Source of the DNA: Vogesella aquatica
GTDB taxonomy: Bacteria > Pseudomonadota > Gammaproteobacteria > Burkholderiales > Chromobacteriaceae
Length of the DNA: 64,000 nucleotides
Direction of reading: 5' to 3'
Assembly: GCF_028548455.1 (NCBI RefSeq)
Contig: NZ_JAQQLF010000005.1
Location: 124,001-188,000 of the forward strand
Shown: in pieces, positions 45,924 to 53,901 of the stretch
Layout of the letters: every line of letters starts with the position of its first letter
Position numbering within the stretch: the stretch's first letter is position 1
Made by a program: the position numbers and the translations under genes
Notes under the pieces: model-generated
The model's input: the letters and a program-made list of their open reading frames with translations, nothing else
What the model was told of the DNA's origin: nothing
Database searches by the model: none

Positions 45924-47111
45924 TTACGGCCGCGTCGCCGCCAGCCGGCGTGCCACCGGCTGCCATTGCACGGTGTTGGCGCGCTTGAGCTCGTAGGGCT
46001 TGCCCTGCTCTTGCGCCTGCCAGTACTGCCACGGCAGCGCTTTGTCGCCCAGCTCGTAGTCGTAGCCGTCGTAGGCGTCCTCACGCCAGGCGTACACCGC
46101 CCAGTGCGCGCCCTGCCCTTCCACTACCTGCAACACGTCTTCCAGATACGCCGCGCAACCCGGGCTGCGGCGGTGGCAACCGAACTCGGCGGCCACCATG
46201 CGGCTGGCCGGAATACGGTGCGCCCGCGCCCAGTCGTGTGCCGGCGCCAGCCAGGCGGCAACGGCATCTTTATCCCAACGCTGGCCGGCTACCACGCCGG
46301 GGTAGCGCCACGGCGTGGCCTGTTTGTGGTTCTTCGGGTTACTCCAGGCGTAGGGCTCGTACATGTGGTAGGCGTACAGCGTGCGGCTATCGGCGCTGGG
46401 CTGCGGCCAGTAGGCCAGGCCGCCACGGGCGCTGGCGTACCAGCTACCGTCCAGCATGATCGGTGTTTTGGCGTCCACGCTGCGGATGGCGGCGGTGAGC
46501 TGGCGGTAGAACGCCGGCAAGTCGCGCGCGCCGCCTTGCTCGCGGCGGTACCAGGCTTGCAGCGCCGGCAGGCTGGCGTCCTCGGCCACGTCGCTGCCTT
46601 TTTCCGGCGCCGGCTCGTTCACCAGGTTGTAGGCGGCTACCGCCGGGTGGTCTTTCAGCTGCTGCGCCAGGTCACGCCAGAAGTCGGCGCTTTGCTGCCA
46701 GTAGCGCTTGTCTTGCCACAGGCGGCCGTCAAAACGGTTGTCGTTGTTCTGCCGCCAGCGCATGCCGGGCAGGCTCAGCGGGGCGATCACCACCTTGATG
46801 CCGGCAGCGTGGGCGGCGTCCAGGGTGGCGCGCAGGGTGGCGAGGTCGGCGGCCACCAGGCCCTGGTAGCGGTCGGCGTTGCCGATCAGGAAGTCGCGCT
46901 GCGCCGGCTGCCATTTGTCGTAGGCCAGCCGCACCCACTCCACGCCCTGGGTACGGGCGGCGCGGTACAGCGCGGCGTCGGGCACTTGCCGGTTCATGAT
47001 GTTGACGCCGTGGCGCGGGCGCGCGTCCCAGAAAGTAATCAGGTCGGCGGCGTGGGCCAGGTTGGCCGCCAGCAGTGCGCCAGCCAGGCACAGGCGAAGA
47101 GGAAAAGCCAT
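45924..47111 (-). CDS. secreted glycoside hydrolase family 5 enzyme
   Basis: 395-aa protein with signal peptide (LCLAGALLAANLAHA) and a TIM-barrel hydrolase domain. The proton donor lies in AAYNLVNEPAPEK near residue 165 and the nucleophile in RMVAAEFGCHRRS near residue 308. VMLDGSWY-like and YHMYEPYAWSNPKNH segments contribute to the active site. GH5 members cleave beta-1,4-linked glucans or mannans; the exact polysaccharide cannot be told. Two cysteines close to the nucleophile (FGCHRRSPGC) may form a disulfide. It is monocistronic. Confidence 0.85.
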   Translation of the reverse strand: MAFPLRLCLAGALLAANLAHAADLITFWDARPRHGVNIMNRQVPDAALYRAARTQGVEWVRLAYDKWQPAQRDFLIGNADRYQGLVAADLATLRATLDAAHAAGIKVVIAPLSLPGMRWRQNNDNRFDGRLWQDKRYWQQSADFWRDLAQQLKDHPAVAAYNLVNEPAPEKGSDVAEDASLPALQAWYRREQGGARDLPAFYRQLTAAIRSVDAKTPIMLDGSWYASARGGLAYWPQPSADSRTLYAYHMYEPYAWSNPKNHKQATPWRYPGVVAGQRWDKDAVAAWLAPAHDWARAHRIPASRMVAAEFGCHRRSPGCAAYLEDVLQVVEGQGAHWAVYAWREDAYDGYDYELGDKALPWQYWQAQEQGKPYELKRANTVQWQPVARRLAATRP

Positions 47112-47177
47112 CGTTTACTCCGTGTATCAGATGGCGTCATTACAGCGCAGCGGCGGGGCTACTGTGTCAGGCGAATG

Positions 47178-48200
47178 TCAGAACCGCTCGCGCCAGCGGA
47201 ACGCCCAGCGCCCCACCAGCAGCGTAAAGCCGGCCACCAGCGCCACCAGCAGCCAGAAGCCGTGCGGGTTGGCCGCAAACGGAATGCCGCCGACGTTCAT
47301 GCCAAAGAAACCAGCCACCATATTGATGGGCAGCGCCAGCACGGTGACCAGCGTCAGCGTGAACAGCGTGCGGTTGGTCTGCTCGTTCAGCATGGCGGCC
47401 AGCTCTTCCTGCAGCAGCTTGATGCGCTCTACCAGCGACACCAGGTCGCCCAGCACCAGCGAAAATTCTTCGGTGGATTCGCGCAGGTCTTGCAGATCGT
47501 CGTCGTTTACCCAGGCCGGCGGCTTGTTCAGCAGGCGGAACACCGAGCCCGGCTCCGGCGCCAGCAGTCGTTGCAGCCGCACCAGCATGCGGCGCAGCGC
47601 GGCCAGCTCGGCACGGCGGTCGCCCAGGCGGTGCGCCAGCAGGCTGTCTTCCAGCGCGTCCACGCTGGCGGTGGTGTCGCGCACGATGCGGATCAGGATA
47701 TCGGCCTGGTCTTGCAGCAGGTGCACCAGAAGGCCCAGCGGCGAGGCAAAAGCCGCCCCCCGCTTGACCGACGCGCGCAGCTGGTCGATGGCACGCAGCG
47801 GTTTGAGCCGCGCGCTCACCAGCACCTGTGGCGTGGCGCAGGCCCACATGGAGGCCACGTCGGTGACGCTGCGGTCGAACTCGAAGGTGACATCGTTGAT
47901 CACCGCCAGCAGCGCTTCGTCCACGTGCTCCAGCCGTGTGGAGCCGGTGCCTGCGCCCAGCTGCTCGTAAAAGGCCTGCGGCAGGGCCGGCAGGCTGGTA
48001 CGCAGCCAGCGCTGGCAGCCGCTGTGCGACAGGTTCAGGTGTAGCCAGACAAAGTGGCCCGCGGGCAGGCCGGCGGCCAACTGCTGCTGCAAGGCGGCCA
48101 CGTCCAGCGCGCAGCCGGCCTGCTGCGGGGCAAAGCGGTAGGCACAAATCAAGCCCACCTGTTCTGCATCAAAACCTGCTGTTGCCGCTACCGCCCCCAT
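47178..48200 (-). CDS. CorA/ZntB-type divalent cation transporter
   Basis: 340-aa pentameric-channel type protein. A large cytosolic N-terminal domain (HFVWLHLNLSH, FYEQLGAG, VINDVTFEFD) is followed by a helical stalk (EEFSLVLGDLVSLVERIKLLQEELAAMLNEQTNRTLFTLTLVTVLALPINMVAGFFGMNVGGIPF) with the GMN motif at the first membrane helix, then the second helix FWLLVALVAGFTLLVG. The sequence fits ZntB, a Zn2+ transporter, better than Mg2+ CorA. ATG 48200 is chosen because the alternative GTG 48257 lies inside the triple Pho-box repeats just upstream. Phosphate control would be unusual for this family. Confidence 0.82.
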   Translation of the reverse strand: MGAVAATAGFDAEQVGLICAYRFAPQQAGCALDVAALQQQLAAGLPAGHFVWLHLNLSHSGCQRWLRTSLPALPQAFYEQLGAGTGSTRLEHVDEALLAVINDVTFEFDRSVTDVASMWACATPQVLVSARLKPLRAIDQLRASVKRGAAFASPLGLLVHLLQDQADILIRIVRDTTASVDALEDSLLAHRLGDRRAELAALRRMLVRLQRLLAPEPGSVFRLLNKPPAWVNDDDLQDLRESTEEFSLVLGDLVSLVERIKLLQEELAAMLNEQTNRTLFTLTLVTVLALPINMVAGFFGMNVGGIPFAANPHGFWLLVALVAGFTLLVGRWAFRWRERF

Positions 48201-48245
48201 GCTGCTGCCCTCGCCTGACCGCGCCCACCGCGGCAGCGGCCAGTG

Positions 48246-48274
48246 TGCGACAAACACGTGACAACACCGTGACG
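48246..48274 (-). promoter_or_regulatory. triple Pho-box repeat upstream of the CorA/ZntB gene
   Basis: On the minus strand CGTCACG, TGTCACG and TGTCGCA occur at an exact 11-bp period (7-bp repeats, 4-bp spacers), 46 bp before the chosen start. The same arrangement with two repeats lies at 186-203. Confidence 0.6.
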
Positions 48275-48290
48275 GGCTGATAGCAGCCGC

Positions 48291-49064
48291 CTAGCGTGGC
48301 CCCACCTGGCGCTGCACCACGCGCAACACCAGCGCACCACGCGCCTCTGCCTGCACCAGCGCCAGGCTTTGCCATTGCTCGCCGTTGGCCGCGGGCCAGC
48401 GTAGCGCCTGGCCGGGCTCGCGCCGCTGCCACCACTGCAGCGCAAAATCGCTGCGCCGCAGCAGCGACTGCTCCAGCCACGGCGCCGGGCAGGCGGCGCG
48501 TGGCGGCGGTACGCGGGCCACACCCAGCGGCTGCCGCGCCAACCAGCCCAGGTTGGCCGCAGGCGGCAACAATAGCTGCGCCTGCCACTGCCGCTGGCCC
48601 GCCTGCAGCAGCAGGCGGTAGCGGCCGCCGGCCAGCGGCGCGGCCAGGTCGGGCCCGGTGAGTCGGAAGCGGCGGCCGCCTTCGGCCTCGTAACGGGCGC
48701 CGGCCAGCAGATTGCTGCCGCTATCGTCCAGCAGCTGCGCGCTGCGGGCGTCGCCTTCGCCGCTAACGGTCACGCGATAGCTGCGCGCCAGCGGCATGTC
48801 GCGCTGCGCCAGCTCCAGCGTCAGCGCCGGCTGCCACGGCGGCAGCTGCACGGGCGCGTCCTTGCCGCAGTGCTCGGCGGCCAGCGCTGCGAGTGCGGCC
48901 TGCCAGCTATCGCGCTGCGCCTGGCTGGCCAGCTGCGGCCAACTGGCGGCCAACGCCTGCCACGCCGCCGCGGCATCACCGCCAAGCAGTGCACGGTTGA
49001 CGGCGTCCAGCGGCGTGGCCGCCAGGCATGGCGCGGCCAGCATGATCAGCAGCAGGCGCTTCAT
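48291..49064 (-). CDS. secreted DUF2861-like protein
   Basis: 257-aa secreted protein (signal peptide LLLIMLAAPCLAA). It is Ala/Leu/Gln-rich with a helical N-terminal part and a beta-rich C-terminal part, and two isolated cysteines (AAEHCGKD and RAACPAPWLEQS). It overlaps the response regulator stop as ATGA, so it is a dedicated third member of the kinase-regulator operon. From memory, Vibrio vxrAB operons also contain a DUF2861 gene (vxrE), and length and layout agree; the family match is not verified. Confidence 0.55.
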   Translation of the reverse strand: MKRLLLIMLAAPCLAATPLDAVNRALLGGDAAAAWQALAASWPQLASQAQRDSWQAALAALAAEHCGKDAPVQLPPWQPALTLELAQRDMPLARSYRVTVSGEGDARSAQLLDDSGSNLLAGARYEAEGGRRFRLTGPDLAAPLAGGRYRLLLQAGQRQWQAQLLLPPAANLGWLARQPLGVARVPPPRAACPAPWLEQSLLRRSDFALQWWQRREPGQALRWPAANGEQWQSLALVQAEARGALVLRVVQRQVGPR

Positions 49065-49705
49065 GCCGCGTGCAGCCGGTAACCGACGCCGCGCAGCGTC
49101 TCGATGGTGATGCCGGGCAGCTTCTGCCGCAGCTGCAGGATGTGGGTGTCCACGGTGCGCGTGCTGGGAAAGTGGTCGTAGCCCCACACCTGGTTCAGCA
49201 GCTCGTCGCGGCTCATCACGCGGCCCACCATGCGCGCCAGCGTGGCCAGCAGCGCAAACTCGGTAGGCGACAGCGCCACCGCCTGCCCCTGCCAGCTGGC
49301 GGCCTGCCGCGCGGGGTACAGCTGCAAGGCGCCTACCTGCAGGCTGCCGTCGCCCAGCTGGCGCAGCTGGGCACGAATGCGCGCCAGCAACTCCTGATGG
49401 GCAAACGGTTTGCTCAGGTAGTCGCGGGCGCCGGCGTCCAGGCCGGCTATGCGGTCGGCCACCTCGACACGGGCGGTCAGCACGATCACCGGCAACGCCT
49501 TGCGCGCCAGCCAGCCCGGCAGGTGGCGCAGGCTGTCGCCATCAGGCAGGCTGCGATCCAGAATCACCAGGTCGGCCTGGTGCCAGCAGGCGGCCACGCC
49601 GTCGACAGCGGCCTGCCACAGGCAGGTGTAGCCTTCGGCTTGCAGGTAGCGCTGCAGGCTGTCGCCCAGCAGCGGGTCGTCCTCGATCAACAACAGGGTA
49701 CTCAT
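49061..49705 (-). CDS. OmpR-family response regulator (VxrB-like)
   Basis: 214-aa regulator. The receiver domain shows LLIEDDPLLGD, phospho-acceptor Asp in LVILDRSLPDG near residue 51, TARVE and the KPF lysine. The winged helix has LSPTEFALLATLARMVGRVMSRDELLNQVWG and TVDTHILQLRQKL...RGVGYRL. Start and stop overlap the flanking genes by ATGA, giving a tightly coupled kinase-regulator-secreted protein operon. Confidence 0.92.
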   Translation of the reverse strand: MSTLLLIEDDPLLGDSLQRYLQAEGYTCLWQAAVDGVAACWHQADLVILDRSLPDGDSLRHLPGWLARKALPVIVLTARVEVADRIAGLDAGARDYLSKPFAHQELLARIRAQLRQLGDGSLQVGALQLYPARQAASWQGQAVALSPTEFALLATLARMVGRVMSRDELLNQVWGYDHFPSTRTVDTHILQLRQKLPGITIETLRGVGYRLHAA

Positions 49706-51084
49706 GGTGCGCTTTCGGCCTGCCGCGCCGGCAGGCAAAGGGTGAAGGTGGTGGGCGGGCCGGACAGCCGCAGCCGGCCGCCCATGCGGCGCATGGCGTC
49801 GGCGACGATGCCCAGCCCCAGGCCCATGCCGTCGCCGGCGCTGCCGCGCCGCAGCAGGCGGTGCAGGCGGTAATGCGGCAGGCGGCCGGCGTCGGTAACG
49901 TGCAAGCTCAGCACGCGGCCATCCCAGGCGGCGTGCAGCCGCCATGGCGCGCGGCCGTGGCGGCGGGCGTTGGCCAGCAGGTTGTCCAGGCACAGCGTCA
50001 GCCAGTACGGGGTGAGCAGCAGGGTCACATCCTGCTGCAGGCAGTAGTGGCACTGGTGGCGCTCGGCCACGCCGTCCAGCCAGTCGGCCAGCGGCACCGG
50101 CTGCAGTGCCTGTGCGAAATGGCCGGCACCCAGATAGTGGCGGCTGGCCTCTGCCAGCTGGCGCAAACGTGCCACACCGCCAGCCAGCTGGCCGAAGCTG
50201 TGCTGTGCGGCAGGCGGTAGCAGGTCGAACTGGCTGCGCAGCTGCTCTACCACACCGGCCAGGCCGGTGATGGGCGTGCGCAGCTCGTGGGTCAGCAATT
50301 GCAAGGCGCGGCGGCGTTCGCGCTCCAGGCGGCGGCGCTGCCAAGCCAGCCACAGCAGGCTACCCGCTGCGGCCAACACCAGCAGCCCGGCCAGCAAGCG
50401 CCACGGCCACGGGCTGGCTGGCAGCGGCTGCAGGCAATCGCGCCCCAGCCGCGCCTGGCACACGGCGCTGCCCTCGGGCGCCCACTGCCAGCCCAGCTCG
50501 GCCAGCAGCGGCTGCCACTGCACGGCACGGTACTGCCGCCAGTGGCCATCGTGCAGCCACCACAGGCTGTCGTCTTGCCGCAGCCAGCGCTCGCCGGCCA
50601 GCAGCGCGTCAAGCTTATCGTCGGGCAGCGCGGCCAACGGCGCCAGCGCGTCGCTACGCTCGCGTAGATGCAGGCCGGCAGCCGGTGCGCCTTGCGGCCA
50701 ACGCTGGCGCCACACGCCGGCACTACTGCCGCCCAAGGGATGGACCGGGTGCGCTACCCACCAGGCAGCAGCTAAAGGTTGGCCGCGGCAATAGGCACGG
50801 GCGAACTGCTGCCACGCCGCCGGCACCGCGCCCAGGCTACCCTGGCACTGCTGCTGGTAGTGCGCCAGCTGGCGTAAGGCCATTAGCGGATAATCGCCCC
50901 ACGCCGGCTGCAGGCTGCGCGGCTGCAGCAGCGCCTCCGGCAAGGCCTGCAAGGCAGCCAGCGGTACCGACGCCACCGGGGCCACCGGCAGCAGGCGCGC
51001 GGCCAGCGCCTCGGCAAGCGCGGCGACCGGCGGTGCGGCATGGGCGGCGTGGCCAAGCAGCCACAGGATAAGCAGGCGTTTCAT
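49702..51084 (-). CDS. sensor histidine kinase with periplasmic DUF3404-like domain (VxrA-like)
   Basis: 460-aa kinase. A cleavable-type signal (LLILWLLGHAAHA) is followed by a periplasmic sensor region of about 200 residues with two cysteine pairs (QQQCQGS...RAYCRGQPLAAAWWVAHPVHPLGGS and AVCQARLGRDCLQPL). A membrane helix LLAGLLVLAAAGSLLWLAW near residue 235 precedes the HisKA domain with LLTHELRTPITGLAGVVEQL (phospho-His near 277) and a HATPase domain (LDNLLANARRHG, GDGMGLGLGIVADAM). The YC...HP.HP.GGS pattern is what I recall from DUF3404 sensors such as VxrA/WigK of Vibrio, which answer cell-wall damage. The assignment is tentative. Confidence 0.8.
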   Translation of the reverse strand: MKRLLILWLLGHAAHAAPPVAALAEALAARLLPVAPVASVPLAALQALPEALLQPRSLQPAWGDYPLMALRQLAHYQQQCQGSLGAVPAAWQQFARAYCRGQPLAAAWWVAHPVHPLGGSSAGVWRQRWPQGAPAAGLHLRERSDALAPLAALPDDKLDALLAGERWLRQDDSLWWLHDGHWRQYRAVQWQPLLAELGWQWAPEGSAVCQARLGRDCLQPLPASPWPWRLLAGLLVLAAAGSLLWLAWQRRRLERERRRALQLLTHELRTPITGLAGVVEQLRSQFDLLPPAAQHSFGQLAGGVARLRQLAEASRHYLGAGHFAQALQPVPLADWLDGVAERHQCHYCLQQDVTLLLTPYWLTLCLDNLLANARRHGRAPWRLHAAWDGRVLSLHVTDAGRLPHYRLHRLLRRGSAGDGMGLGLGIVADAMRRMGGRLRLSGPPTTFTLCLPARQAESAP

Positions 51085-51180
51085 CTGCTCATTATATGGC
51101 GGCGCAGCCAGGCTGCTGCGCGCTGCAACGCCGGCAGCAGCCCGCTATACTGGCGCCCTGTCACCCAGCCGGTACCTGCC

Positions 51181-52323
51181 ATGCATTGCTCCCTGTTCTG
51201 TCGCGTCATCGATAACTACGGCGATATCGGCGTGTGCTGGCGTCTGGCGCGCCAACTGGTGCACGAACACGGCTGGCAGCTGACGCTGTGGGTGGACGAC
51301 CTGGCCAGCTTTGCCCGCATCGCGCCGGCGCTGGACGTGGCGCTGGCCCGCCAGTGGCTGGACGGCATCGAGGTGCGGCACTGGGCGGACACCCTGCCGG
51401 CTGACGCCGCCGTCGGCGAGGTGGTAATCGAAGCGTTTGCCTGCGAGCTGCCGGACAGCTATCAGCACGCGATGGCGGCAAAAGCCAAGCCGCCGCTGTG
51501 GCTGAACCTGGAATACCTGTCCGCCGAAGACTGGGTGGAAGGCTGCCACGGTCTGCCGTCGCCGCACCCGCGCCTGCCGCTGCAAAAGTACTTTTTCTTC
51601 CCCGGCTTTACCGCGCGTACCGGCGGCCTGTTGTGCGAGCAAGCCTTGCTGGCCGAGCGCGACGCGTGGCAAGCAGACACCGCGGCACAACGCGCCTACT
51701 GGCTAGCGCGCGGCGTACCGCCCTGCCCGCCAGGTGGCGTGCGCTACAGCCTGTTTGCCTACGACAGCCCGGCGGCAGCGCAGTGGGTGCAGCAGCTGGC
51801 CGCCGGCAGCCAGCCGGTGCAGCTGCTGCTACCGATGGGCAAGGTGGTGCCGGACGTGCTGCACGCGCTGGACTTGCCAGCAGATGCCGCCGCCGGCCAG
51901 CACCATCAGTGCGGCCAACTGGCGCTGTACCTGCTGCCGATGAGCGACCAGCGCGGCTACGACCGCCTGCTGTGGAGCTGCGATTTCAATATTGTGCGCG
52001 GCGAAGACAGCTTCCTGCGCGCGCAATGGGCCGGCCGTCCGTTTGCCTGGCACATCTACCGCCAGGACGACGACGCGCATATCGACAAGCTGAATGCCTT
52101 TTTGCAGCACTACTGCCACGCCATGCCGCCCGCGCTGGCTACGGCTGTGCAAGATTTCATGCTGCAATGGAACCATAACCGGCTAAGCGGCACCGCCTGG
52201 CCAGCCTTGCAGGCGCAGTGGCCAGCATGGCAGCTGCATGCCGCCGCCTGGCCGGGGCAAATTCTGGCCGGCGGCAGCCTGGCGCAGCGGCTAGTGCAAT
52301 TTGCCGAAATCAGGCTACAATAG
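51181..52323 (+). CDS. earP: EF-P arginine rhamnosyltransferase
   Basis: 380-aa inverting glycosyltransferase (GT104) that transfers rhamnose from dTDP-rhamnose to Arg32 of elongation factor P. It starts with the diagnostic FCRVIDNYGDIGVCWRLARQL (residues 6-26), containing the catalytic Asp region, and carries the nucleotide-sugar binding segment PMSDQRGYDRLLWSCDFNIVRGEDSFLRAQWAGRPFAWHIYRQDDDAH near residue 255. It lies 56 bp upstream of its substrate gene efp, the usual pairing. ATG 51181 is chosen. Confidence 0.95.
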   Translation: MHCSLFCRVIDNYGDIGVCWRLARQLVHEHGWQLTLWVDDLASFARIAPALDVALARQWLDGIEVRHWADTLPADAAVGEVVIEAFACELPDSYQHAMAAKAKPPLWLNLEYLSAEDWVEGCHGLPSPHPRLPLQKYFFFPGFTARTGGLLCEQALLAERDAWQADTAAQRAYWLARGVPPCPPGGVRYSLFAYDSPAAAQWVQQLAAGSQPVQLLLPMGKVVPDVLHALDLPADAAAGQHHQCGQLALYLLPMSDQRGYDRLLWSCDFNIVRGEDSFLRAQWAGRPFAWHIYRQDDDAHIDKLNAFLQHYCHAMPPALATAVQDFMLQWNHNRLSGTAWPALQAQWPAWQLHAAAWPGQILAGGSLAQRLVQFAEIRLQ

Positions 52324-52379
52324 CGGGTTTTCTGGAAATCCGTTTCCATTCCAATTCAAGACATTAGGACTTTATAAGC

Positions 52380-52943
52380 ATGAAAACCGCACAGGAACTC
52401 CGCGCTGGTAACGTATTCATGGTTGGCAACGACCCGATGGTGGTGCAGAAAGCCGAATTCTCCAAATCCGGCCGTAACGCTTCCGTTGTAAAAATGAAGA
52501 TGAAGAACCTGCTGACCGGCGCCGGTACCGAAACCGTGTACAAAGCCGACGACAAGTTCGACGTAGTTGTTCTGGAAAAGCGCGAGTGCACCTACTCCTA
52601 CTTTGCCGACCCGATGTACGTGTTCATGGACGAAGAATTCAACCAGTACGAAGTTGAATCCGAAAACCTGGGCGACACCATCGGCTACATCATCGATGGC
52701 ATGGAAGACAAGTGCGAAGTGACCTTCTACAACGGCAAGGCCATCTCCGTAGAGCTGCCGACCACCGTGGTACGCGAAGTGGAATACACCGAGCCAGCCG
52801 TACGTGGCGACACCTCCGGTAAAGTACTGAAGCCGGCACGTATCAAAGGCACCACCATGGAGATCCCGGTTCCGGCCTTCGTGGAAATCGGCAACCTGAT
52901 CGAGATCGACACCCGCACCAACGAATTCAAGAAACGCGCCTGA
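52380..52943 (+). CDS. efp: elongation factor P
   Basis: 187-aa tRNA-shaped factor that enters the ribosome E site and rescues stalling at polyproline. The modification loop reads [10 protein letters not shown] with Arg at position 32, the acceptor of EarP rhamnosylation, rather than the Lys found in EpmA-type organisms. The three beta-barrel domains are complete. Codon use is strongly optimised, as expected for an abundant protein, and the gene contains no copy of the window-wide 9-mer. A strong terminator follows. Confidence 0.97.
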   Translation: MKTAQELRAGNVFMVGNDPMVVQKAEFSKSGRNASVVKMKMKNLLTGAGTETVYKADDKFDVVVLEKRECTYSYFADPMYVFMDEEFNQYEVESENLGDTIGYIIDGMEDKCEVTFYNGKAISVELPTTVVREVEYTEPAVRGDTSGKVLKPARIKGTTMEIPVPAFVEIGNLIEIDTRTNEFKKRA

Positions 52944-52960
52944 TTTACCGCGCTTTCATG

Positions 52961-52991
52961 AAAACCGGCAGCCTGCGCTGCCGGTTTTTTT
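52961..52991 (+). terminator. terminator of efp
   Basis: AACCGGCAGC pairs with GCTGCCGGTT around a 4-nt loop, followed by a T-run. Confidence 0.93.
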
Positions 52992-53059
52992 ACGCCTGCC
53001 CGCCCCGGCCGCCACAGGCAAGCTTGCCGAAAAAGCGCGTGCTGGGTATCATGCCGGCT

Positions 53060-53165
53060 TCCTGAGGGAGTAGCCGCCCTGCGAGACAGCAGGGGCTTGC
53101 GTCAACACACTTGGCCGTTCGGCCATGGCGCCAGCGACACGCGTTTGGCAAGACTCATGATTCGC
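53060..53165 (+). promoter_or_regulatory. yybP-ykoY (manganese) riboswitch aptamer
   Basis: The leader of the GDT1-type gene contains the two conserved purine-rich strands of the yybP-ykoY class: GAGGGAGTAGC at about 53064-53074 and GGCAAGACTCATGA at 53147-53160. They are separated by two hairpin arms, including CGTCAACACAC between them. This class binds Mn2+ (and responds to pH) and typically precedes Mn exporters, which fits the downstream gene. Confidence 0.82.
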
Positions 53166-53175
53166 CATGCACAGC

Positions 53176-53217
53176 GGGGGCTGCGCCATGGTGGGTCATG
53201 TTTCGTGCGCAGCCCCC
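53176..53217 (+). promoter_or_regulatory. expression-platform hairpin of the riboswitch
   Basis: GGGGGCTGCGC (53176-53186) and GCGCAGCCCCC (53207-53217) form an 11-bp stem ending 2 nt before the GGAG ribosome site of the GDT1-type gene. There is no T-run, so control of translation initiation is more likely than termination. Confidence 0.6.
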
Positions 53218-53228
53218 TCGGAGTCTTC

Positions 53229-53789
53229 ATGGAAGCGTTTTTCCTGTCTACCGGCATTGTTGCCCTGGCCGAAATCGGCGATAAAACCCAGCTACTGGCC
53301 CTGCTACTGGCCGCCCGCTTCAAGAAACCCGTCCCCATCATTCTGGGCATTTTTGTCGCTACCGTATTCAACCACGCCGCTGCCGCCTGGCTGGGCCACG
53401 TGGCCACCGGTTTTGTCGACATGAACATTCTGCGCTGGGTACTGGGCATCTCGTTCATCGCCATGGCCGCATGGATGCTGATCCCGGACAAGCTGGACGA
53501 CGAAACCAATCTGTTCGAGCGCTTTGGCGTGTTCGGCGCTACCTGTATCGCCTTCTTCCTGGCCGAGATGGGCGACAAGACCCAGATCGCTACCGTGGCG
53601 CTGTCGGCGCGCTATATGGACGCCACCATCGGCGTGGTGATGGGCACCACCATGGGCATGATGATTGCCAACGTACCGGCAGTGCTGCTGGGCGAGGTCG
53701 CCGCGCGCAAGTTGCCGGTGGAACTGGTGCACAAGATCGCTGCCGGTATCTTTGCCGTGGTAGGTGTGCTGACGCTGGTGAGCTTCTAA
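53229..53789 (+). CDS. mntX: GDT1/TMEM165 family manganese exporter
   Basis: 186-aa inner-membrane protein with six hydrophobic helices in two repeats, each with the family motif E-x-G-D-K-T: ALAEIGDKTQLLALLL near residue 14 and FLAEMGDKTQIATVAL near residue 109. The family exports Mn2+; in Neisseria the homologue is MntX. The preceding yybP-ykoY leader would switch it on at high manganese. ATG 53229 is chosen, directly after GGAG; longer frames run through the riboswitch. Confidence 0.9.
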   Translation: MEAFFLSTGIVALAEIGDKTQLLALLLAARFKKPVPIILGIFVATVFNHAAAAWLGHVATGFVDMNILRWVLGISFIAMAAWMLIPDKLDDETNLFERFGVFGATCIAFFLAEMGDKTQIATVALSARYMDATIGVVMGTTMGMMIANVPAVLLGEVAARKLPVELVHKIAAGIFAVVGVLTLVSF

Positions 53790-53856
53790 GCGTTGGCCGC
53801 AGCCAGCAAGCGCGGTAACACAACAAGCAGTGGCGCTTGCTGACGGACATAAAACA

Positions 53857-53884
53857 GCGGCCAAGCTGGCAACAGCTTGGCCGC
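53857..53884 (-). terminator. terminator built from a near-copy of the 9-mer
   Basis: GCGGCCAAGCT and AGCTTGGCCGC form an 11-bp stem with a 6-nt loop, followed on the minus strand by TGTTTTA. It ends the transglutaminase-like gene. The core differs from GTTGGCCGC by one base (CTTGGCCGC). Confidence 0.75.
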
Positions 53885-53901
53885 GTGTCTTGCAGGCCGG
53901 C

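Noticed and set aside
45966-48044. A 692-codon open frame on the plus strand spanning two genes
   Set aside because: It runs antisense across the GH5 and CorA/ZntB genes, both supported by motifs; the translation has no domain features.
48201-48257. Longer start (GTG 48257) for the CorA/ZntB gene
   Set aside because: The extra codons lie in the Pho-box repeats and do not resemble the family N-terminus.
53097-53228. N-terminal extension of mntX by 44 codons
   Set aside because: The extension would translate the yybP-ykoY aptamer; homology and the GGAG site support ATG 53229.
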